Assembly: GCF_000220395.1 (NCBI RefSeq)
Contig: NW_004086017.1
Span: 1 to 38,379 of the forward strand
DNA length: 38,379 nucleotides
Reading direction: 5' to 3'
Source of the DNA: Ichthyophthirius multifiliis
Lineage: Eukaryota; Ciliophora; Oligohymenophorea; Hymenostomatida
Part shown: positions 24,464 through 34,968 of the stretch, piece by piece
Numbering within the stretch: position 1 is the stretch's first letter
Layout of the letters: each line of letters starts with the position of its first letter
The notes under the pieces: generated by a model
Told to the model about the DNA's origin: nothing
The model's input: only the letters and a program-made list of their open reading frames with translations
The model's database searches: none
Made by a program: the position numbers and the translations under genes

Positions 24464-24676
24464 TCTTTTTGTTTTTTTTATTTTATAATAAAATAATATA
24501 TTTTTTGTTATTTTTAAAAGATTCCCGCTTTGATTTTTTATTTTTGACTTTTTATATAAATTATAAATGTATAAAACAAAAAAATATATTAAATAAAAAA
24601 AGAAATTCAAAATAAATAATATTAATTATTTAAATATAAATAAAATTAATTTACTTATTATATATTTTAATTAATT

Positions 24677-24726
<50 letters not shown>

Positions 24727-25244
24727 ATTTATTTTTTTATATATTATTTTATAAATATATTTTTAAATAATACACATTTTCACTAAAATTAATAGTATTT
24801 TTTTATTTATTAAACACTATATTGATTACTTATTCAGACTTTATATTTTATTTTATTTCGAATAATTTATAAAAATTATCATTTTTTCATTTTTATAAAA
24901 AATTAAATAATATTTGTAAAACTTTTTAATGGTTTTAATTTTTTATTTATTGTTATTGCTATTTTAATTATTTTTTTTATAATGTTATATAATTTATTTT
25001 CTTTAATTATTTTATATTTTTTAATTTTTTATTTGTATATTTTTAAAGAATATGTAATAATAAAAATTTCATAATTTTTAGAAAATATTCTTAAAGATTT
25101 GAAAAAAGAAAAAAGAAAAAAAAAATAATTAAAAAATAATAATAAAATAATTAAAAAAAGTAGAGAGATTAAAAGTTCAGTTCAACAAAAATAAAACAAA
25201 TATAATATCTAATTAAAATAATAAAAAAAAAATTAAAAACAATT
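24464..25244. promoter_or_regulatory. Divergent intergenic region between NASP and CK2 alpha genes
   Basis: About 780 bp of AT-only DNA holding the promoters of both flanking genes. A long (TA)n tract occupies about 24684-24722. No specific element can be assigned. Confidence 0.4.
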
Positions 25245-25928
25245 ATGGAATACTTAAAATAATATAATCCTTCCTAAATATTATGCAAAAGTAAACTAAA
25301 ATATGCCCAATGAATATTGGAATTATGAAGAATTTGAAAATGAATGGGGGTTTTATTAAAAATATTTAACAAAAATTTTAAAAAATAAAATAAAATTAGC
25401 AATATTGATAATTTTGAAGTTATAAGAAAAATAGGTAGGGGTAAATATTCCAAAGTTTTTGATGGTATAAGTACTATTAATGGTAAAAGAATAGTAATAA
25501 AAGTATTAAAACCTGTAAAAAAGAGCAAAATAAAAAGAGAAATAAAAATTTTGCAAATATTAAAAGGAAGTCAAAATATTATAGAATTATTAGATGTAGT
25601 TAAAGATTCAGCTTCAAAAACTCCAGCTTTAGTAAAAAAAAAAGAAATATAAAAAAAATAAACAAATAATAAATTTTATAAAAAGATATTTGAATTTGTT
25701 GAGAATGTAGATTTTAGGTCGATTTTTCCTTAATTATCCGATTATGAAATAAGATATTAAATATACGAATTATTAAAAGCTTTAGACTATTGTCATAGTA
25801 AAGGTATAATGCATAGAGATATTAAACCACAAAATATAATTGTGGACCCTAATAATAAGATACTAAAATTAATTGATTGGGGTTTAGCTGAATTTTATCA
25901 TCCTGAATAAAATTATAATGTTAGAGTA

Positions 25929-25983
<55 letters not shown>

Positions 25984-26686
25984 TAAAATATTATTTATAT
26001 TTATTATATATATATCTACATATATATATATTTATTTAGATTAATAATATAGGTTGTTTCTAGATATTTCAAAGGTCCTGAACATTTAGTTGATTAAAAT
26101 TATTATGATTATTCTTTAGATATATGGAGTACTTGAGTTATGTTTGCATCTATGGTATTATTTTAGTATTTTATATATTATCTTAATTAATTTATTTAAT
26201 TTTTTTTTATTTATTGCATTTAATTTCAATTATTTATATTTATTTTAATAATTATTATTATTAGATTTTTAAAATAGAACTATTCTTTTAAGGAACTGAT
26301 AATTAAGATTAGTTAGTTAAGATTGCAAAAGTATTAGGAATAGAAGATTTATATAAATATATTAAGAAATATGATTTGATATTAGATTCTGTATATAATA
26401 AAATATTAGGAAAGTAAAATAGTTAAAATATTAATAAAATATGAATAATTTATTTTTAAAAATAGATATCCGAAAAAGACTTGGAATAAATTCATAAATG
26501 AAGAAAACAAAATTCTTTGCAATGAATTAGCTATTGACTTATTATCTAAAATGCTTATTTATGATCATGTTCATATATTTAATTATATTTAATTAATTTT
26601 AAATTAAGGCTTAAAGAAAAACACCAAAAGATGCAATGGAGCATTCTTATTTTGATATGGTTAGGGAAAATAATTATTAAAAATGA
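25245..26686 (+). pseudogene. CSNK2A1: Casein kinase 2 catalytic (alpha) subunit, interrupted by TGA
   Basis: CK2 alpha is the acidophilic Ser/Thr kinase of the CK2 holoenzyme. Exons: 25245-25349, 25400-25631, 25686-25925, 26053-26154, 26265-26413, 26466-26568 and 26609-26686 (about 335 aa, normal size). Diagnostic blocks: MPNEYWNYE, the glycine loop GRGKYSKVF, the [10 protein letters not shown] catalytic Lys with the basic cluster, [39 protein letters not shown] (the DWG that replaces DFG in CK2), SRYFKGPE, and [10 protein letters not shown]. Two breaks: a one-base excess between the start ATG and the first conserved block (near 25270-25276), and TGA at 26134-26136 where kinases have the conserved Gly of subdomain IX (D-I-W-S-x-G). 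Also GPEHLV for the usual GPELLV. Introns and the rest of the frame are intact, so this is a very recent pseudogene, a sequence error, or a recoded UGA. Confidence 0.8.
25932..25978. repeat. (TA)n microsatellite in a CK2 intron
   Basis: A pure TA dinucleotide run of about 47 nt inside the intron 25926-26052. Comparable (TA)n tracts lie in introns at about 646-679, 10941-10980, 16045-16080, 20891-20914 and 34945-34968, and between genes at about 24684-24722 and 26720-26760. Confidence 0.8.
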
Positions 26687-26715
26687 ATTTAAATAAAATA
26701 ATTAAAATTTAAATA

Positions 26716-26762
<47 letters not shown>

Positions 26763-28021
26763 TTTATATATTATAACTATAAAAAACATTAGTTATATTT
26801 TATTAATATTTGTTTATTTCAAATAAAATAATATTTTATATTTTTTTTGATTGTTAAATATATTTTTTTTATATATATACTTTTATTATTTGATTTCTTT
26901 AGAAATAATTTTTAATTTTTTCTATCTACAATATTTAACTTTTAAACATAATTTAAAATCATTTATAAGTTTTTAAATTCTTTTTAAATATACATATATA
27001 AAAATGTGTATTATTAATAAAATATTTTAATTTATTATACCTTATCTAATTAAGCTCTAATGCACTTTCAAAAAAAAAAATAGATGTAAAATTAAAAAAT
27101 CCAATTCTTTGAAATTTCATATAAAAAATATGAAAATCTAATTATTAATAATTTTAATTTTTTAGACATTTTATTTTTTTACTATATATATATTTGTAAT
27201 ATTATATAATTTTGAATTGTAAAATTATTTTAATATTTATTTAAATAAAAACGATGTTTTATATTCATTTTATATAGTAAATAAATAAAAAATAAAAATT
27301 ATGTATTAAAATAAATTAAATATACATTTAAAATCTAAATCATATAAATAATAAGATTTTAGAGTATTGATTTACCTTACGTAATAAAAATAAATTATAT
27401 TTTTAAAAATACATTAAATATATAGTTATAAAGAAATTTAATTTTATAATAATTTATCTATATTAACAAAAAAATTTAAATAAAATAGGTAATAGTTAAA
27501 ATATAAAAATAAAATTAATTAAATTTTTTTTTTTAAAAAAAAAAAAAAAAATTAATATTTCATATTTTTCTATTTTGAATATATATAATAATTAATAAAA
27601 TTTAACTAATAATTTTTTAAACAACATAATATATATATACTTTAATAAAAATAATAATAATAATTTTTTAAATATAAAATAATACATTATAATTAATATA
27701 GTAAATAATTTATATTTTTATTGAAAATATATATTTGGTCATTTAAAAAAAAGTTAAAATAAAAAAGAACATTTAAACGTTAAACTAAGATTTTAATTTT
27801 AAGAATAATAATAAACTTTTCCGAATTAAAAAAGAAATTAAATATATTAAATATTATTTAAACAATAAATTTATTTTTTGTATTGATTTTATTTATAATT
27901 TAAATTTAAATATTTTTTATATATATAACATTATATTAATAAAGTATTTTTATTCTTTCGTATATTAAAACAAAAAAAGTAAATAAGTATTTAAGTTATA
28001 AAAAAATAACAATAAAAAAAA
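26687..28021. other. Intergenic region, mostly featureless
   Basis: About 1.3 kb upstream of the next plus-strand gene. It includes a (TA)n tract at about 26720-26760, a weak minus-strand gene candidate (26819-27169, listed separately) and a T11-A17 junction at 27524-27551. Otherwise nothing is supported. Confidence 0.45.
26819..27169 (-). CDS. Weak candidate small protein gene
   Basis: Not recognised. From the ATG at 27169 (MSKKLKLLIIRFSYFLYEIS) an open frame runs to a GT donor near 27050; a second segment (FKNLQMILNYVQKLNIVDRK) begins after an AG near 26990 in matching phase and runs to TGA at 26819. Composition is less repetitive than the flanking DNA. Because TGA is the only stop and the DNA is AT-rich, open frames of this size arise by chance, so support is weak. 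Confidence 0.22.
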
Positions 28022-29961
28022 ATGATTAATAATTATTCTAAACTTCTAATATAAAAGACCTAATTTATAAATACTTTATTAAAAATTTTTATTAAAAAGA
28101 TGTTTCTGATTTAAACTAAAATGACGTCTAATGGAAAAATCTAATTTAATCTTCTTTATTTTATTTAAATACATAATTCTCTTAGAATTAAAAAAATATA
28201 GAAACTAAGCTTAAAGGAAATATGAATTAATTATATGCTTATTATAATTTATAAATACCAACTATTACTATTAATATTGAAAATAATTTGGGTGAAGAAT
28301 AATATATTTTATATGTAACTTCTTTGATATCAAAGGGAAGTAAATTATAGGACATATTTTAATTGAAAGGAGATAATTTGAAAGGAATTTCTAATAAATA
28401 AAACTATATAGAATTTAAAAATTTAAAATTTTATAATTATAAGAAAGAAAAAGTAAAAAATAATATTGATAAAATATTATTTAATATTATCATATTTTTT
28501 TTTATTTAATTGTAATAATTACTCTAAATTTTTAACCCTTTTTATTTATTTTTCTTAAAAAATAAAAAAAAAGAATTGTTAATAACATATTTGTGTTTTC
28601 CTTTTACATAATAATAAAGAAAATGTACCAGTAATCATATAAGGATGTATTTGTTCAGGAATGATAATAAAATCAAGGAAAAAATCATTTTAAGAGGAAG
28701 TAATAAATTATATTAGATATAAATAAATTATATAAATAAATAACTAAATATTTTATATTAAATCCATATTATTATTAATTTATTTTTTTCTTTTAGCTTT
28801 TTATCAAAACAAAAATAATTTGTTTTATGATATTTTCTTTATTATTAAATTCTTATTAAAAATAAGGTTTTTTTAATTAATTATTATTAACTTAATTAAA
28901 TACAACTATATAATTTAGAAAATTTTAATAATTAAAACAAATTTATAATTTAATTTATAATAAACTAAATAGTTTTTTTTTTTATTTTTTACTTTATTGA
29001 TTATATTTATAAAAAAATATTATATTATTTAATAAATTAATATAGTTAAAAGACTTAAATTATTTTTCTCCTCACTTTTTTAAAACTAATTTATTTTACT
29101 AAAATGAAAATAATTAAATCTAAAAAATTAAAAATGACTAAGAAGGATTTATATAATATCTTTTGAAATCAAATATAAGACATAAAGTTTAATTTTTTAA
29201 AATAAAAAAATATTAAATAAATTTATAATATTTATTTTTATAAAAAAAATAGTTAATAAATCCTCTTTTTTTAGCTGTAAAATTTAATAAAGTAATAAAA
29301 ATAAAATTATTAAAAACTTAATTTGAAAAACATATAGACGTAATTAAAAAATAAATATTTTATTAATATTTTATTAATAAAAAATAATAATATTTATAAA
29401 AAAATAGAATTTATTATTAATTAAACATTTTTTTAACGTATTAAAATCAAAATAAAATTAAGAAAAATCTATAAAATTAATAATATTAATTGATATTAAA
29501 GATTAATAAAAAATAGATTAAGTAAAAAAAAATTATTCAATTTTTTTTTTTAACAAAAAATAGATTAAAAAGCTCCTTTCCGTTTTAACAAGAGGGAATT
29601 GTAGTATTCATATTAATTCATAAGACTATCTTTAAGAAAAATATTTTACCTTTTAAATAAATGTAATTTATTATAAATATATATATAATATAAAATTTTA
29701 AATCAAAAAAGTAAGAAATTTTTGATAAATATAAAAAAGCTTATGATAGCGAATTTTACAATTATTATAATTAAAATATTTTTCTTTATTCGAAATCTAG
29801 AAATTATGTTTATCAAGAAAATCAAAATAAAATATATAATTATTAAGATGATAATAAAGTAGAGAAAATATAAATAGACATAAACAACTTTAATGAACTT
29901 CTAAAAAGATAAACAAAAAATTTAAACTTAAAATAAGTTTACGTTAGTTCGTTTAATAGAA

Positions 29962-29996
<35 letters not shown>

Positions 29997-30465
29997 TTAA
30001 TAATAATAATAATAATACTAACAATAATTTATCAATGGAAAATTCAATAGAACTTATTAAGAAAACTGAATAAAATACATTTTAAACTTTTTAAAATAAG
30101 TACAAATATATATTTATTAAAATTTTAAATAAAAATATATTCTTTTTAATATCAAAGCTTTTCATTAAGTCTAAATGAATAAAATCATATTAAAAATTAT
30201 ATAAACCCTTATTAAAATTAGAATTATATCATTCAATTGCCTTTCTTTATTCTCAGTCATCCTTATAATAAGTATTTTTAAAAAAATATTCAACATATTT
30301 TATTTTTATAGTATGAATCTTTAAGTTAATAATATAGGATAATTTTCGGTAAATAATAATAACTCTTATTAGGAATATTAAAAATTTAAAACAAATTGTT
30401 ATAAATAAAATGAATATTATATTAACGAAAAAAATTTGTAATAATTTATGAAGAAATAAATATGA
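28022..30465 (+). CDS. Unrecognised multi-exon protein with an Asn-rich C-terminus
   Basis: Not recognised. Phase-consistent exons: 28022-28452, 28574-28699, 28797-28866, 28919-28971, 29046-29186, 29253-29339, 29408-29662, 29712-29936, 29960-30099, 30158-30272 and 30312 to the end. The first two exons look most conserved: KDLIYKYFIKNFYQKDVSDL, then DIFQLKGDNLKGISN, IEFKNLKFYNYKKEK, CVFLLHNNKENVPVIIQGCI and CSGMIIKSRKKSFQEE, a strand-rich pattern that ends in a basic stretch. Later parts are Lys/Asn/Gln/Ile-rich with an (AAT)n Asn run at 29966-30017. Oddities: the ATG at 28022 is one base out of frame with the conserved part; a 23-nt intron at 29937-29959 is needed to keep frame; and near the end the spliced frame stops at 30413 while a better-looking frame runs to TGA at 30463-30465. 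Function unknown; a DNA-binding beta-sandwich is a loose guess only. Confidence 0.55.
29966..30017 (+). repeat. (AAT)n tract encoding poly-Asn
   Basis: A near-perfect AAT trinucleotide run inside the unrecognised gene. In the frame that continues into SMENSIELIKK it encodes asparagine; in the other frames it would read as Ile or Gln. It directly follows the proposed 23-nt intron. Confidence 0.7.
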
Positions 30466-31357
30466 GAATTATTAATGCTTTTTTATTTTATTTAATTATT
30501 TTATTTTTAAAATAAATCTAATTTAAAATAAAAAATATTTTTATTATATATAATATATGTATTCTATTAAAAACAAATTCATATGAAAACAATAATATAA
30601 TAAAAAAAATATTTATAAAAATTAGTTTAAATTAAAATGTTGTTATTATAATTTTGATTATTATAAATTAAAATATAAGTAAATTAAAAAAATAATAATA
30701 AATAAATATATATATATATATTTATATATATATATATAAATATATATATATATTTTATTTTTTTATATATTCTTTTTTTTATATTAATATATTATACGCA
30801 TTTTTTTATTTTTATATAAAAATAACAAACAATATAATATGTAAAATTAATAAAAGATGAACACCATTTTATTATTTTTATTGATTTTACTGAAACTATT
30901 ATATTTTTTTTATTTTTTTTATTTTTTCTATTGATATTTAAAATAATTATATATTTTATCTAACTTATTGATATATATATATAAAGTTGATGAATTATTA
31001 GTTTTTATACAAAGAATAATAATTTTTATTATTATTTATATTATTAAAAATAAAGAATTAAAAAATTAATAAATTTAAAAGTAATTATTTTTTTAATCTT
31101 TTGACAAATAAAATTTTTTATAATTAACTAACAAACATATAAATAAGCACTTTGTGCATATACAAAATATTTAAAATTATTAAACAAAAATTATTTATTA
31201 ATTAAAGTAAACCTTACAAATGAATGAAAATAATACTTTTTTTTTTTATAATTCTAAATTTATTTATAAATATTATTAATTAGTGTTTCGACCTTGTAAA
31301 GTATATAAAAATTTTAATTTTATATTGAAAAAAATATATATAAAAAAAAAAAATATT

Positions 31358-31388
<31 letters not shown>

Positions 31389-34077
31389 TTTTAATTATAT
31401 TTATATATTTAATATTTTTTTTTTTGTATTTATAATTACTCTAATATTAATAGTTAATTAATCTATATATAATTGATTTAACATTAATATCTGGCAATTT
31501 AAAATTTACATTAATTCCTTCTACTCCTTTTTTTTAAAAAAATTTTCTTTATTTAAATAAAATTTATATTAATAATTTTTTTTTTAATCTTTATATATAA
31601 TATATAAATTTTATTACTTAGTTTAGTTTCTTTATATTACTACATATTACATTAAAATAATTATACTAGTAAAAAAACAGGAAAATATTAATATAGCATT
31701 TTGTATAATATATTAAATTGATATATATCATAAAAAACTATAAATAATAGTTACTACATTCAAATATAACGGTCATAGATTATATGAAAACCATTCTTAA
31801 TATCATAAATTGCATTATATGTTTAATAACCTACTTATTTCATTCAAATATATTTACTCTTTAAAATATAAAAGTTTAAGAAAAAAAACATGTGCAATAA
31901 AGATTTTTCCAAAAAATAATTTTTTAAAGTTTAATAATAAAAAAAAGATTACAAACCCCCCTATTTTATATATTCTATTATATTTTCAATTTATCCAATA
32001 TATAATAGACTTAATAATAATAATTTAACTTAAAACTATTATAATCAAGAAAAAAATAACAACAATAAACAAATATTAATAATATATCTAATTTTGGTTA
32101 TAAGTTTCGAAAAAATTATAGTTAAATATATTTTGTATATGAATATAATTAATGGAGTATGTTATATTGAAAAAATAAAATGATATATATTTGAAATTTA
32201 ATAAAATGATTATTTATTGTAATTATTAAAAAAATTTAAAAATATAAAATAATACATAATTTAATATTAAATATAATAAAAACGATAATTATATTACGTG
32301 CTTCATTTAAAAAAAAAAATTATCAATAGAAAAAAATATATAAAAAATTAATATATTATTATGAATACAGTATATTTATCTATAGAACGAATATAAATAA
32401 ATTAAATTCTTATAAAAAATATTTAAATGATAACTTATAGAAAATTTTAGTAAAAAATAATTTATTAAAATATATAAAAAAAATTAAAAATAAACTAATT
32501 TTAACTTAAACAATATTAACAAATTAAAGATTGATAAAAAAAAATATAATAAATATAAATAAAATTAATTTTATTATAAATCGAAGACTACATATACATA
32601 ATTTATTTAACAATAAAAATATTTTAAATATTTATATATAAATAATTAAATTATTATATATTATATTCATTTTTAATTAATTTATATAATTTATTATAAA
32701 TATTAAAATTGTTTTTTTTGTTTAAATTAATAGAATCATTCAATTATTTATAATTTTTTATTTCATATATAAATATATTTAAGACAAATTTATAAATATT
32801 TATAAATAATAAATATAATTATAATAAGGTATAAGGTATATAAAATTCAAATTTATTTTTAATTTAAATATATCTTATAAATATTTATATATATTACTTT
32901 CTTGTCCTCTTTTTTAATAAATAATATATGTGAAAGTTAGAATAACTAAAACTCATAATAAAAAAACAATTTAAAAAATTAATGATTATTTTCATTTTTA
33001 TAAGCGTATTGATAAGGATAAATTAAAATGAAAAACATAAATTAAATAATATTTTATTAAATTCAAAAATATAATTTATTATTACTAATACTATTAATGT
33101 AAAAAAAAATCTAATAATAATATATTGGCACATATATATTACAAATAATTATATTTATATATATAAATATATATCTATATATAATAAAAATATTAAAAAA
33201 ATATATAAATTATTATATATTTTTTAATATATAATATTTTTATATAAATCTAATAATATAAAATTATTTTGAAATATTTTTATTTTTATTACTATAATAT
33301 ATTTAATTTTTAAAATATAAACTATTTAAATTTTTTAATTATGATTTATATAGATTATTCTTTATTATATTTTTTATAATAAATAATATTTAAAAGATTT
33401 CTTTTATATTGTAAATAATAATAATTTAATTTTTTTTTATGTTTTAAAAAAAAATATATGTAAATTTATTTATTCTTATTATTTTATTAATTTAATTAAA
33501 AATCATTATTTTATTTAAATTAATAATTTATTTTTATCAAAAAAACTTTAATATAGTCTTAAATATTTTATACTATTCTATGTAATTCTACAAGTCTAAT
33601 TAATATTTTTTATAAATTATTTTTATAAATTTTATTTATGATAAAATAAACATAAACTATAGAATGAAAATATTATAATTAAATTATATTTAATAAAAAA
33701 AAATTTAAATTGAAATTCAAAATTAAAAAAAATAATCTCTTTTTTGTATAATTTTCAAATAAAATAATATAATATAATAAATTATGTATAATTTTTTTTT
33801 TTTTAATTTATATTTAAAAAATTTAATATAATTTTACAAAATTTATTTTAACAAAATAATTTAATATATTTTTAAATTATATATTTAAAAAATATAAAAA
33901 TATATATTATTTAAAATAATAATACAAATTTTTATATAAATCCCATTAGTATTTTCATTTTTTTATAAAAGTATATTAAAATAAAATATAAGATATATAA
34001 AATTATATTTACCAAAATAAATAAATATTTTAAATTAAAAATATATAGCTTAATAAATAGATAATAATTAATAAAAT
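30466..34077. other. Long gene-poor AT-only region
   Basis: 3.6 kb with no family match on either strand, the longest gene-free stretch here. Long TGA-free readings exist (for example about 31740-32141 and 32342-32540 on plus, and a short one near 31465-31530 on minus that reads GINVNFKLPDINV), but none has a good start, splice context and coding-like composition together. It may contain decayed genes or simply intergenic DNA. Confidence 0.45.
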
Positions 34078-34935
34078 ATGGTTAAAAAACTAATTTTAAT
34101 TGCAATCTTAATTATAAGTATATTGACTCGTCCTCGTCATCATTGCGGTCATGAAAGTAAATAAGTATAAGATCACTATTAGAAATTGCAGGAAAATTAC
34201 GAAAAAATCTAAAAATCAAGCAATGAATAACGTATACTTTAAACAGGTGAGGCAAAGCCTATAAGAATAACTGTAGATTATTCCATGATAGATTAAATTA
34301 AGTTAGGAATAACCAAATACTAAAAAGACTACTTAATAAAAATTATAGAAACATCCAAAATTTTTTTCGAAAATCTTTTGAAAGTATACCAAATAAAAGG
34401 AAACAACATATATTCTTCAGGCTTGCCAAACGACTGTTTAGGAACAAAAATTCCTGAAAAAGATAAAAAAATAGGAATTCCTAATTCCGATTTACACTTA
34501 TATATCGTTTATAATAAAGAAAATAATAGGATAAATGCAGGCGCAGTATATTGTTCTTTGTCAAGTGGAAAAATTGCTAGACCTAATTTTGGAAGGGTAA
34601 ATTTTAATATATTAAATATGTTTAAAGAAAAAGAAAATCCGGTTACTTTCCAAGATGATTTAGAAATAACTATTCATGAAATTTTGCATGTAGTAGGTTT
34701 TTCATAAAACTTAATGTAATATTGGATAGATCCGGAAACTAATACAATGTTTGGAGATACATATATAAAAAAGTTATAAAAAGTAAAAATATATAGAGGA
34801 ATAAAAACTGCTCTTTTAGCATCCAAAAATGTAGTTGCAGTTACAAGAAAATATTATAATTGCCCGACAGCTGAAGGTATGTAAATTGAGAATTAAGTAA
34901 AATAAAAAAATATATATATAGACAAATAATATATA

Positions 34936-34968
<33 letters not shown>

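Noticed and set aside
25926..25980. (TA)n tract as telomere or recombination site
   Set aside because: Ciliate telomeres are G/C-containing repeats; this is an intron microsatellite like many others in the window.
31740..32141. Plus-strand TGA-free stretch with an ATG near 31810
   Set aside because: Low-complexity Ile/Lys/Asn composition; only TGA stops in this code, so such lengths arise by chance. No splice or family support.
32342..32540. Plus-strand reading starting MNTVYLSIERIQ
   Set aside because: About 60 codons ending at TGA, Ile/Gln/Lys-rich after the first residues and in a gene-poor area; chance is sufficient.
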